Positions 24,411-35,794 of a stretch of DNA of 64,000 bases are shown here, piece after piece; the stretch's first letter is position 1; the number at the start of each line of letters is the position of its first letter. A program made the translations under genes and the position numbers. The notes below the pieces were generated by a model that ran no database searches, was not told the origin of the DNA, and saw only the letters and a list, made by a program, of their open reading frames with translations. This stretch comes from Argentina anserina (Eukaryota; Streptophyta; Magnoliopsida; Rosales; Rosaceae), in NCBI RefSeq assembly GCF_933775445.1, contig NC_065874.1, forward strand, positions 18,371,001 to 18,435,000, written 5' to 3'.

Positions 24411-25162
24411 GGCAAGTCGGAACCTAGCCTTTGGCCGGGCGAAAGTTACGATACAGTTAGAGCTCTAGTCTGTCTGCCTTAGTACTGCATGTGAGGTAAC
24501 GGGTGGTTATCTGCTCATGGGTACTCAGATTGTTTTGGATGTTGGGTAGCGGGTGGCTATCCAATATCGGCGGTGTATTACGAGAGGGGTAACAGATGTG
24601 TACCAGCGTTCTTGGTACCCGTATTATAAATGCATTTGGGTAACCAGAAGGGTTACTTAATTTCTCATGAGCGCTTCTTTTTCTTTGGGACAACCAGATG
24701 GGCCGTCCACTGACTCATGAGTGCATTTATATTTGTTTGATTTGTGGATTTTCGTATATATTGATATGCGAGTTATATATTTTCATTTTACTCATACGAG
24801 CTGTAAAGCTTACCGGGTTTTTGTTTACAATCCCGGTGCACCAATTCGATGGTGTAGTGGATAACTCCGCAGGTGTGGATTAGCGGGAATTGACGGACCG
24901 CTCAGAGGACTTGAAGTTATTTATCTCCAGCATGCGTGAGGATTTGGTGTGACTATCTTGTGAGGATTATACATTTCCAATTGATATAATGTTGAATTAT
25001 ATGTTTGGTTTGTAATAATTGGTTTTCTGAGTTGTATTGAGAACTCAGTGATGATCCGCTGTGCACGTTAAATGATTTCGATTTCATTGAAATTGTTTTG
25101 GTGTTCTAACGACTTTGAAATTTTGAGTTTTTAGGCTTGAAATTTTAGGGTCGTTACAAAAA

Positions 25163-25279
25163 TAATAATTTATTAATTTATCGATAAATGAATAATTTAT
25201 TCATTTACCGATATAATAATCCCGTTAAAATAATAATTTATTCTGATCCCGACATTATTCATTTATAGAGGTTTTATTG
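25163..25279. mobile_element. Pogo/Emigrant-like terminal fragment
   Basis: Alternating TTATTCATTTACCGATA-type words end in ATTTATAGAGGTTTTATTG, whose inverse CAATAAAACCTCTATAAAT resembles the terminal repeat of plant Emigrant/Lemi1 pogo-like elements as I recall it. It lies in the gap between two solo LTRs and has a possible partner at about 21965-22060. Confidence 0.35.
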
Positions 25280-25380
25280 AATTTGTTGTAATGTATGTGA
25301 ATTTATTAATAAGAAAAGTTACGTATTTAGTAAAATCTATCCAAATCACATTTAATTTGTTCATATAATGTAATACACAC

Positions 25381-27626
25381 TGATATGAGCACAAAGTGTG
25401 ACGTTCTTAATGCGTTTATGCCATATTCTTACTCTTTGTTACCTCTTATTTAGTATATTTTAGTTTCTTTTGTGTGCATAAGTGTCTAGGTAGAGCTTAT
25501 ATCGATGATGAGTGAATTGATGATGAAATCGTACTAAATGTTAATAATCCTTGTTGAGATATGATTCCTTGTTCGAGTATGATTCATTTCTTATTTCTTT
25601 GTTTCTAATGTACTTATTCTTATTATGAAATACAAATCTATGTTGGAGAAGGAAAACAATCCTAGTTCCACAAGGAAAGAGAAGAAGATACACTTAAAAG
25701 CCCAATCCATGCAAGAATCAAAATGCTGTCAAGATTCGTAGTCCAACTTCAACGGGCTCCCATGGATAGCTCCGATCGAGTTAGAAGACGTATCTTATAT
25801 GGATAGAAAGATATGTGAGTCTAGTTTCTGTAGGATTTGAAATAAAATCAATATATGATTCTTACATGGAGATATGACCGAATCATTACTCGGAAGTCCA
25901 GTGAGCTCGGCATAATTATCTCAGCCATTGATTTGCTTTTGATCCAAGGGCTACGAGGGAAACGTGGGATCTTGTTTCTCCTATATATAGAGCACAAATA
26001 TATATTAGAATCACCATAAATTCCTGCACCAAATAATATCAAAGAAGGCAAGCAGCAAATTAAATGAGAAGACGTAAGAAAGTCAAAGAATGCATGCAGC
26101 AAATTAAATGAGAAGAGGTAAGAAAGTCAAAGAAGGCATACAGCAAATTAATGAGAAAAGGTAAGAAAAATCAAACATGGCTGCAACAATTAAGACTCTT
26201 GCTGCCTCTCTAATTCAAAAGAAGAAATTTGTGCAAAAGAAATCAGCATTAAAGGAGGAAGAAGATATGCAATTAATGCAAAAAGATATGCAATCCTTAT
26301 AGAAATCAGAATTCTGGCAATCCAGGTCATCCAATTTTGACCGGCTCCCCTGGACAACTCACAATGATTCAGAAAATCTGTGACATATGGATGAAAAGCT
26401 ATGAGAGTCTATTTTCAAATGTCGTTGGAAACAACTCAATATCTATTTTTTAGAGAAAGCTATGGCCAGAACAAGGCACAAAGGTCAGATATGCCGAATT
26501 GAGAAAATCTAGGAAACCTCAACCAATTTGGTTTCAACTTTGTGGACTTTGTGGCCAACCTCCCTTAGGTTTCTTCCTCAATATATAACACCTCATTTTC
26601 ACAGAAAAATATCATCAACGTTGCTCACAAGACTAGCCAAAGCTCTGCCTTAAACACTACTCATCATCCTCAAAGCCATTCAAGCCGAAAACACCATCTT
26701 CCTTTCATTCCATTCGATCGAAAGCGCTACGCCTAGGATTGTCATTCATGTTGAAGTCGTGCTGCCTTATTTTGATACCGCTAAGGAGATTTACAAAGTG
26801 TAACTCGTTACTTCTTCAACTATGTTTTTGGTTTGGATTCTTTGTGTGATGTTGTGTTTATGTTTTTGGCTAGTTCCGAATTTGTGGAATACTCTTATGT
26901 AGTTTACGATTTTGCAAGATGTTATAAAGTAGTTCTGATTTTGTTTTCTATGATTTCTATGTAGATGTCATGAGTTTGTAATTCAATGATTTAATGATTC
27001 TCTTTCTTGTGCGTTAACTATATGTGATTCAAGGCGCTAAGTTAGTTTTGCATATAGGATTCTTAAGTGTTTTTGTTAACTTGTTAAAGTAAGTGACATG
27101 CTTGACTTGTTAGTAATCACTAGGAATTAACCATGATCTGTTTGTTATCTAAGATACGCTAAGTAATTAGATAAGAGATGAATCAATGAAGTGGTAAGAT
27201 TGAGAATGACATGTTACCTTGTAATTTCCAAGTGCTAATATAGGATTACCATGTCATGTTTCGAGTTAGGGATGCATTAAGTAACCTAGTTCGGCATTAG
27301 GTTGTTGTTTGTTCACTCAATACTTGTCTGTTAAGTCTAGGTGTTTGCATAGGATGAAATTATGATTTTGAATCTACTTGTGACGATTGTTTGGTGATGT
27401 TTATGTGTTGGTTTGTTGATCACATGTATATATTAGTTTAGGATTTATTTTTATGTTCTTGATACGATCATATATCAAATCTTTATATCTCTTATGAATT
27501 CGTTGTTAAATGTTTGTGATTTTTTTACCCTAGTTGGATCCCCGGTTTGTGAACGATACCCTCTTACTTTATACTACTAACGATGTTTAGAATGTTAATA
27601 TTAATCTCAAGTAATCGAACCGATCA
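25381..27626 (+). repeat. Solo LTR, Athila type, TSD CACAC
   Basis: A 2246-bp LTR starting TGATATGAGCACAAAGTG and ending CGAACCGATCA, with CACAC on both sides (25376-25380 and 27627-27631). It shares both ends and much of the 3' half with the LTR at 6966-8520, but its U3 is diverged and longer. TATA-like words occur at 25981-25988 (TATATATA) and 26582-26587. It begins 222 bp after the previous solo LTR ends. Confidence 0.9.
26053..26180. repeat. 44-bp tandem repeat in U3 of solo LTR
   Basis: Almost three units at 44-bp spacing, anchored at CAGCAAATTAA (26053, 26097, 26141), each followed by GAGAAGAGGTAAGAAAGTCA or a variant. Repeats in U3 often affect promoter strength, but no effect can be read here. 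Confidence 0.75.
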
Positions 27627-27631
27627 CACAC

Positions 27632-28186
27632 ACATAACCAACAAAGTCTAGAAAGCTAATTAAACTTTGGGGAAACAAATCCAAATCACATGCATTCATC
27701 AGAAGTAAACTCTTCATTGATTCGGCCTCACCACTTGTAATTGTAAACTCTTCATTAGTAGAATATCAAAAACTCGCAATAAGTTATATTATCGAATACC
27801 AATGGATTCCAGTTATGAAATTATTGTTTTTAATCACTAAACTAAGTAAAAAAAAAAAAGACTTCTAAGTGCACTTAGATTTAGAATCAACTTAATATAT
27901 ACATAAGTTCACATGCATTGTTTTCGGATGATGTATGTCCTCATAATTAATCTAGTAAAGATGATTTGAAGTACGTAGCTTCGGTAATGATACTGCATCA
28001 ACTTTCAATTCTAAATCTCCAAGAAGCTGGCATGGTTTTCATTTCTTCGTTCTAACTTTGCTTCAAAACCTAGCTTACTGTTGGTACCTCCGATTTAGCC
28101 TTTTGAAAGTCGCCAAGCAAGAACGAAAAAACCAACGTAACTTCTTCAGAGCTGAAACGAGATGCATGTAAGACAGTGAGAAGATG

Positions 28187-28234
<48 letters not shown>

Positions 28235-30714
28235 GTCAAGGAATATGCCGCACATGCAAGCAACACAGTACGGTTAATGCGGTGGAATTTATAATCAACC
28301 ACAGAGAGAGTCTTTATTATCAACTTCTTAATAGATATGTACGTGTTCATTTATTAATTGCTACCCACATCACCCAGTCATTGCTTTCAAATCTGACAGA
28401 TAGACATGCATGATAAGTTGACTATTTTAACACTAGAGGACAAAGAGCAGCTCTAAAATAATATTCGTTTAGGAGTAAAATTATGGAAGTTGAACCATCT
28501 TCTATAGAAAGAGTTTCGCATGATCATTGGTCAATGAAAAATGTTGTGCCGGCCATCGAAAGATGATTAAAAATTTGTTAGACTAAGTTGAGATTTTTTA
28601 TAAAAGGCACACCAAAATTGAGGTACAACATCAATAATAAGTATAAATACCTCATATGAGAGCTTAGCAACAAATATGAAATAAACCCAATTTCTTATTT
28701 CTTATAGGTGCATTTGGTGCACTTGAGCTTCTCAAAAAATCTAGTTTTTGCTTAATTCTAGAAATAAATGACTGAAAAGTAAAATAGCTGAGTATTTAGT
28801 AAACCGACTTTTTATTGCTGTTAATGGCAAAATATGTGACAAAGTGTTTGGTAACTCAAAATTAGCTTGTGTTTTTTATTTAGAGAATGACTGATTTAGA
28901 CATTATATGATTTTCACTTTAAATGCTCTTTTTTCTTAAGTTTAGTTTTTTTTATGGTAAGTGAGTTTCAAAAAACATTTTAAAAATTATAAACTCGAAG
29001 GGAATCAAGATTCCATCAATCAAGGCTCAAATGTATTTCTTTGTCCAAATACACTGAACATGTCTTGAGATTTTGTATGAGGCAATGAGGTACTTATGTG
29101 ATAACTAATATGCAAAACAACCGGTAATAAGAAACTAAGATTAAAATTAATTACAATGGTTAGCCGGTCGGAATTCTTGGCCAGTCGGTGTGGGTCCGGA
29201 GCCGGTTAGGTTGGATGACCTTCAGAGACGATAAATCTAGATTCAAGTGGAGATGTTCCTTGCTTTGGCTGTTGGTAGGTAGCTTGGCTTCGTCTGACAT
29301 TGGGGAGGCGTCGTTGGTGGCGATGTGATGCAGCAAGTTTCTTCGGCCGTGATGGTGCGAAAGTTTGGGCTTGGTTACTGAAAGTGGGCCCGCTATGGGC
29401 TAGAGTTTGGGTTTGGGCTCTCTTTGTGGGTCATACTCAAATTGTTAGTTATTTCATTATTTTTTCATTTTTTGTTTGGTTGCTTGTTTTACGCATTTTG
29501 CGAATAATAATTCCTTACATGAGTTATGTAGGGCAAGTCGGGTTTCGTGTTCGTGTTTGTGTGTGTACTCTTTGTGCCTTGTCTGCTCTAGGTATGCAGC
29601 GAGTTCCTTGCTTCGTCAAATTGTCGTTGCCGCCTAATGACAGGGTGAAACTAAGTGTTATCGGATTGATATTCCAATGACAACATAGTTGGAGAGCTGT
29701 TTTATTGGATATTAGGACATGTAACTACTGCTTCATTGTTGTTAAGATCTCAAATCTATTATTATCTCCATTATGTCACTGTTGTGTCAAAGCAAATAGA
29801 GTCGTCATTAAAGTAGTTCTATTTGCTAATTGGTGCTTTGTTGAGTACTTATTTGTATGGATCTTTGATATTATGTCAGGTCTTTATAATCAGGGATTTA
29901 AGTTTCATATCCTCCTTGTATTCGATAGTTTCATTAATGAATGCTTGAGGGTAGCTACACTAGCCATCCATTTTTTTAATAAACTAAGATTATTACAATG
30001 ATATGAATGAACTAAGCACGAGATTTGCATCTGCATTAGTATGCGTTTTGGACTTCTTTGCGTCCTTCCCCGTAATTTCTCAAATGCCATTGAAAGTGTT
30101 GACTGATCAAGGGGAATAACTAATGCCATCAAGAAAGCTTTTGGACCAGAAGATAGCAAAAGAACATCTGTGGAGACTTACAAAACACCTTGTCCTACTT
30201 GGCTTATAAGCGCAAGACGCTAAAATCCCCACCAAACACACCCATAAGAGATGCCTTTTTGTGCTTGTTATCCATAGGTTTTGTAGTGACGATTGATGTT
30301 ATTTTTAGGATGTTTTTACAATATTTGAATTAGGCTCAATGTCCTCCCTCCCCTTAAATTTTGCGATCTCATCAATGGTTACAGCATACGGATAGCCTAT
30401 CTAGCGCATTTCGAAAAAGGATGGCTTTTTCAAATTTCTCTCTAGCGGAGAACAAATAATTTAGTTGATAGAAATCATACGGAAAAAAGGATCTCATATG
30501 AGAGTGCAAATTAAAACACATTTAAATGCAAGCTAAAAAAAAAAACACAAGAAATGACACAAATAATCTATTGAACACAAGAAAATATTCAGCATACAAC
30601 GACTACTTGCTTGATACCCTTTGTTTCCCTTTAGTCGAGATAAGCATAAAGAAAGCTTTATCCGATTCAATAGGGCCTCCTCGATCGGCCTCGCTACTTG
30701 CGCACAAAATCTTA
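27632..30714. other. Intergenic region, no confident gene
   Basis: About 3 kb of mostly AT-rich DNA. It contains a GA microsatellite (28189-28231). A G/T-rich stretch at 29160-30000 with a CCTTGTATTCGATAG and TTAATGAATGC tail resembles the 3' end of plant LINEs. Short frames such as 29300-29680 show no family motif. The remainder (27632-28150, 28240-29150, 30000-30714) shows nothing I can name. Confidence 0.5.
28189..28231. repeat. (GA)n microsatellite
   Basis: About 20 uninterrupted GA dinucleotides. Frames running through it (poly-Ser-Leu on the minus strand) are artefacts. Confidence 0.97.
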
Positions 30715-30722
30715 GTAGCTAG

Positions 30723-31156
30723 CTAGGTTGCACGGACACGCCATTGTAGTGGCGTATCGCATGTCCGATACGGACACGCCCCAATACGCGCCGGACACGC
30801 GTGTCCGATTTGGACACGGCCCGGACACGCGGACACGCACCAACTCATAATAAAAGTGAAAGTGCTTATGGTGAGAATCGAACCTTGGTCATCCAAGGCA
30901 CTCAACAACTCCTCAACCATTCTAACAGATTCAGTTTTTGTTATATTTATGCACACTTTAATATATATAAGGAGAGAAACTCGTGATAAAAATAAGAATG
31001 CTTGTGGTGGGATTCGAACCTTGGTTATCTAAGGTACTTATCAAGTCCTTAGGCATTCTAACAAGTTATGTTTTCATCATTTTAATGCACAGTTTGATAT
31101 ATATATATATATATATATATCTAAAATTCTAAATACTTTCAAATTTATAAAATAAT

Positions 31157-31194
<38 letters not shown>

Positions 31195-31311
31195 TAATAT
31201 TTAATTAACGTGTCCACCACGTGTCCGTGTCCAAAACAATTTCAATGTGCCGTGTCTACATATCGAATCGTGTCAAATACGGACACTCGTGTCCGTGTCC
31301 GTGCTACTTAG
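30723..31311. mobile_element. Short hAT-like MITE, relative of the FRIGIDA-carrying element, TSD GTAGCTAG
   Basis: 589 bp bounded by CTAGGTTGCACGGACACG and inverted CTAAGTAGCACGGACACG, with perfect 8-bp duplications GTAGCTAG at 30715-30722 and 31312-31319. The subterminal GGACACG-rich sequence matches the element at 18662-21183 closely. The interior has a direct duplication of about 140 bp with tRNA-like promoter words and two (TA)n runs (near 31097-31120 and 31160-31187). It has no coding capacity. Confidence 0.85.
30850..31075 (-). repeat. Tandem tRNA-like segments with Pol III box-B words
   Basis: Two copies, about 30850-30925 and 30990-31070. On the minus strand each reads GTTAGAATGGTTGAGGAGTT or a variant, and about 30 bases later AAGGTTCGAATCCCACCAC or AAGGTTCGATTCTCACCAT. 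GGTTCGAATCC is a perfect Pol III box B, and ATGGTTGAGG is a plausible diverged box A. No cloverleaf with paired acceptor ends was found, so these are tRNA-derived relics, not tRNA genes. Confidence 0.5.
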
Positions 31312-31932
31312 GTAGCTAGACTCGACCTTATCATTGAACCACCAATATTTAGAATGAAGCATGGCATTGGTATTAGAGCAATTTCTTGTTCCGGGCTTCC
31401 GGTAACATCTTGAACGGTCTGCGGGCCTAGTTTGAGGGGGACTTTCCTGTTTTTGCGATCACAAGTCATCTTGAAGTAATTGCCTAACTTGGTAGTCCGA
31501 TCTCCAACATAATTGCCATTTTGAAAAAATATATATATATCAAATCTAGTAACTTTTTTTAGGTAAACTCAGATCCAGCAAAATTAACAAAAAACAGTTA
31601 AATTTGACAATTGCTAAACGAAATTGACAAATTTGTCAATTCTCTATCCTATATTTAACACAAGCCAATTTTTTTCAATGTTTATATATTTAGCATTCCT
31701 TTCTGGATGAGAGCTCATCTGAGGGATTGCTAAATTTAACTTTCAGCCAAATTTAACAGGAATTTTAGTACTCATTGTAAGAGATGCTTTTAGATGCATA
31801 GGAACCATCTCCCAACTGTGCTTTGCTTTTTTTTTTTTTTTTCAAGCCTGGTTGCTCTTTGTTCTTCCTCGACGCACACCTGACAGGAAAAACCATTAAA
31901 CGTTGGTCTTAAAAACAAAACTTGACGATTCA

Positions 31933-32060
31933 GATGAGGCAATGCATCCACAGTAAAGTTAAATTAAACTAGATGATGAAGATGAGGCAATGCATCTACA
32001 GTAAAGTTAAATTAAACTAGATGATGAAGATGATGCAATGCATCTACAACAAAGTATGCT
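31933..32060. repeat. 48-bp direct repeat
   Basis: Two and a half units at 48-bp spacing (31933, 31981, 32029), each beginning GATGAGGCAATGCATC or a close variant and containing AAGTTAAATTAAACTAGATG. The rest of 31312-32198 is plain intergenic DNA. Confidence 0.85.
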
Positions 32061-32198
32061 TCTCTCAGAACATACCAAAATGACATTAATAGATAAATCG
32101 ATCATGCGATTGTAAATTTTGTCTTATTCAAAGAAGAAAGTACATGCTTCCAATGCAATTCATAAACAAGTTGAGTACCACAGATACATTTTCGAAAT

Positions 32199-32204
32199 TT
32201 TATT
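32199..32204 (-). terminator. AATAAA poly(A) signal of ALMT copy 1
   Basis: AATAAA on the minus strand lies 160 bases after the stop codon of the ALMT gene. The same motif and its flank are kept at 41016-41021 downstream of the second copy. Confidence 0.7.
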
Positions 32205-32363
32205 GATAAAGCGACATAGACTCACTAATCTTGAGAATGGAGTCGAAGACATCTTTTTCTGGTAATGAAAGAGTCTTCCCATGCCCTAGAACCCAAGACA
32301 TGTCTACGTAGTAACTACAGTACCTTATAGGCTTATACAAGTAATATATCTAAACTCAATATT

Positions 32364-34581
32364 CTATACATTATCATTAGTACTGGTAGTGCCATCTGAA
32401 CTTTTATTTTCAGCTGATGAGCAACCAGTTGAATCATGAAAAATTGCAATAGCGACATGTGATTCTTCTGCAGTAACCACTGGCTCCGGAAGTACTTGTC
32501 CTTTATTAGTCTTGAAATTTGCAGCAGATTCTAGTTCGTGAAGTGCTTCAGCAATCTTCTCAACACAAGTTACGACTTCAATAAGAAGCAACGCCACCGC
32601 AGCCGATGTTACTGTTTCTATCACCTTGGCATCTTTCCATATGCCTCCTCTCAGCAACGACATGAGACTCTCAGCTGCTGCTTTTGAGACTGTAATGTGG
32701 TGGTCAGCTGATGATGATAGAGTCATATTCTTGAGGGCTGCAGCTAATTCCTTAAGAGCTTTCCCGGTTTCGATGCAAATATGTGTGCCTTGTTCTTGAA
32801 TTTTGTTTCGGATTTCGGCAGGGGCCTGGATTAGGAATATCACAGGCTTGTTAGATCAGCAAATTGATAATATGGGTGGTTTAAATAAACAGGTTTTGTT
32901 TAATTAGTATATACCTGTATTTCATTGTTCAGGTAAGTATTAAGAGCTTCAATTTTATAGGCACATATCCTACTTGCGGCTCCAACATTCAAATACTTTT
33001 CCCATGGGTGGCAGAACTTGAACTTGCCATGACCTGGTTCCCACCATGCCAAGTTAGCCTGCAAAGTGAAAACAAATATTCACCATTAGTGAACTAGCAT
33101 ATGCATATCTAACAAAAATGACAATAAGCGTTCGAATGTGTGTCTAGAATTTTTTTCATGAATTTTAAATATATAGTTTTGTAATTTCGTATTGCATGTA
33201 ACTTCTCTTTCAAGATATAACGATCGACGTTACATTCCTCATCTACGTACTCCCACATACCATAAAGTCTTCGGGGCCTTTTGATGTTAGAACACTTGTA
33301 TATTGCTTAAGCAAAGATTTGCTAACACTTGATGACAACCCATTCTCTTCCATGTCAAAATATTCTGATCCAAATCCTGTAAATTATACGTAAGAATAGT
33401 GCTTAGCTGGTCAATATATAGTTGTATTCAAATATATCAAGGATGCCCGTAGAATATAACAGATTAATTGATGATAGCGTATATAGTTATATATGTACCA
33501 ATGTACCTTCCATAGAATCCCCAAGCTTGTCAATGTTACTCGCAACCAAATTTTGGAGATCGACTCCAATCCACACGGGGCAAATGCAAAGAGAAATTAT
33601 AATAGTAGTACAGCCTCCTATAGCAACCGTTGATATTCTAATGTGTGCCATCTCTAGTATCTCATAGTCGCGGTAGCCAGAAACCGAAACCAAGCTGTAG
33701 GTCAATATGAATATCACCAGGAAGTAGTCATGCCTTGCCTTTAACAAGGGGAAGAATCTCAGGAAGGTCATAATTGCAGCTGCAAATTAAACATGATCAG
33801 AAAGTGTAAATTAGTTTGTGTAACATATCACGCTAGCTACTAAATTTTGTGCTACAAACTCTCACTTAATTAGAAGTACTATATGTGTATGCAGGGAACA
33901 CACCTACAACAAAGACGAAAAATCCAATCAATATGGGCTCCGCGATTTCTCCTCCCCAAAGAGTTGTTATGTGATGAGCTCCAACAGCTAGAGGACCAGC
34001 TATTATTGTTGCCACCATTCTATTTAAACCCCTTTCTAGGGTTCCTCCTGGAGAATGAAAGAAAACAAAATTAGGAGAGGGGTAACAAGACGCCATATTA
34101 TTAACGTTACATGATCATCATTAGATTTCCAACAACTTCATCACAACCACACCGTATATTTTTGTGTGGCTTGTTAAGGGAGAGGACATCTAAGAATCAT
34201 CATAAATTAAAGGCATCTGAGTTCTTTGACAGATGCCTTTCAATTATGCATGAGGCAACCTTCTATAATTACAGAGTACTTACCAGCTGTGTACTCAAAG
34301 ACAAGGGCCACAGTCAAGATAGCCCACATTGCATCGACACCGAATCCATCAATCGGTCGAAAGTAATAAAACAGACAAACCAAGGTCAATGCCAACCCTA
34401 CTTTGCCCGAATGAACGATCCTTCTCGGATCATCCTTCCCGAGCTTCTTCGCCTTTCTCGCTATCTCTACTACCTTACCCCACGACTTTGCTGGCGCCGC
34501 CTTTATCCACTGCAGAACGCGGCTGAAAGGCCCTCCACTGCAGCCGGCGGTCTCCACACCATTAGTATCTGCATAAGTCAT
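32364..34581 (-). CDS. ALMT: Aluminium-activated malate transporter (ALMT) family, copy 1, six exons
   Basis: Joining minus-strand exons 34581-34284, 34047-33904, 33779-33507, 33376-33261, 33058-32915 and 32825-32364 gives 1437 nt in one frame, 478 residues. Every intron is GT-AG. The first half has six hydrophobic segments: [77 protein letters not shown] and [16 protein letters not shown]. The cytosolic C-terminal half carries the family signature [10 protein letters not shown] in exon 5. ALMT proteins are anion channels passing malate across the plasma or vacuolar membrane, in root Al exudation, guard cells or ion balance; which of these cannot be told here. The length is normal for the family. 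ATG at 34581 ([10 protein letters not shown]) is the first in frame, with a TATA box 123 bp upstream. The copy is intact and probably functional. Confidence 0.93.
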
Positions 34582-34703
34582 CTATGCCAAGCAAGCAAGG
34601 CAATGCAAAGGAGGATCAGAGAAGAATTGAAGAAGAAGATCGAGCAGATCTAGCTAGCTCAAATATAGTGTTGCTGTGCGGAAAACGTTATGTTGTAGTC
34701 ACA

Positions 34704-34711
34704 AATATATA
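34704..34711 (-). promoter_or_regulatory. TATA box of ALMT copy 1
   Basis: TATATATT on the minus strand, about 123 bp before the ATG, within CCTCTATATATTTGTG. It is conserved at 45624-45631 upstream of copy 2. Confidence 0.6.
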
Positions 34712-35794
34712 GAGGCCAGGTATCAAGAAGATCTGCTAGATCCAGCGGATGAAAGAAAGTAAGAAACACGTCGTTGCAGTTTTTTAAACAAAAGAGATCG
34801 AGAGGCAACTTGGTACGTCAGTAATGGAATCGCCGCACATGCAATCAACGCTTTGATTAATGATGTGGGGGATGAATCGTACGGGAACGTCCCATGTACT
34901 AGGATAGTGAAACTATCATAAAAGAGTTTTGGTTATCAAGTTAGGTTAATTCAAATTTCAAAGTATTGCAGTCATTTCACAGCGTTAAACCCATGCACAC
35001 AGCACACCCCACGTACACTACAAGATTTATGGCAAGTCGATTCAGATGTCAGTGCTTTATTATCTTCTTCATCGAATTTTATGGAACATAATGTAAATTT
35101 TCAATTCTAAGAACTGCATCCAAGTTTTATGAGTCAACGAGGTTCAGGAGCTGGTATAGTACGTAGTGGTTCTGCCAGTGTACGTGACAACCCCTGTAAA
35201 CCATTTGTGGAGCTTGTATGTTTTACAAATCCCAAAACAGCTTTAGTTGGTTATTGTATCAAAATTGACTAAACAATTTAATCATTTTAATGAGGTTTGG
35301 AACCCAGATTAGTTGGGAGACACAGCCCCATGCCTGGTAACTAAACAAAACTTAAGGGGTGTAAATACAAAATTTGATAATCACGTGCAAGATTGCAAAT
35401 AATGCATAGTTTGGCAGCTACCTTATAACCGTATTTTGGGGAGAATTGTAGTTTGCATAAGGAGCACTCCTTATAGATAAGTACATGTACACATCTATTA
35501 ATTATTGGAAGTACACCATGACGTTCCTTGAATTTGACAGTAACAAATTACAAGTTGACTATATATGTCAGCCGGCCCTTTAATACTTGAATATTCATAT
35601 AGGAGTTGGTGACAAACCAATATAGGTTCCTCTTATATAGAAATGAAAGAGTTTCTCAAGATTATAATCTGGTGTAAGAAGAGGTCTCAAAGCAAGAAGT
35701 TAATTGAGTTTTTTTTAATTTTTGTTTTTTTGTTTGTTTGTTTTTGTTTTTAAAGTGATTGATATATGAAAAGATTTAATTTGTTCCCCCCCCC

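Larger units (their letters stand above)
22395..25158 (+). repeat. Solo LTR, Tekay type, TSD AAAAT
   Basis: A 2764-bp LTR starting TGTAATAACCCG and ending GGGTCGTTACA. AAAAT is duplicated on both sides (22390-22394 and 25159-25163). No internal region is present, so it is the product of LTR-LTR recombination. A TATA box (TATAAAAGG) lies near 22715, followed by a CT-rich leader at 22757-22900. It is 0.7 kb longer than the LTR at 16142 owing mainly to two tandem repeat expansions (23462-23606 and 24063-24405). Confidence 0.92.
32190..34947. repeat. ALMT tandem duplication, unit 1
   Basis: The genomic segment holding the gene, its introns, about 360 bp of upstream DNA and about 170 bp of 3' flank is repeated at 41015-45803. 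Homology starts at the AATAAA region and ends near AAGTTAGG upstream of the promoter. Intron sequences are also alike, so the duplication was at DNA level. The 34948-35780 stretch beyond it shows no gene. Confidence 0.9.

Noticed and set aside
23986..24415. Three minus-strand frames with repeated CTKNHVRRQINILT modules
   Set aside because: They are translations of the 83-bp tandem repeat and have no independent support.
28070..28350. Poly-Ser-Leu frames on the minus strand
   Set aside because: Produced by the (GA)n microsatellite.
30985..31075. tRNA gene suggested by GGTTCGAATCC
   Set aside because: No paired acceptor stem or anticodon arm could be built; treated as tRNA-derived relic.
33866..34096. 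Separate small ORFs over ALMT exons (both copies, both strands)
   Set aside because: They are single exons read into introns, or antisense shadows; the joined six-exon gene explains them.
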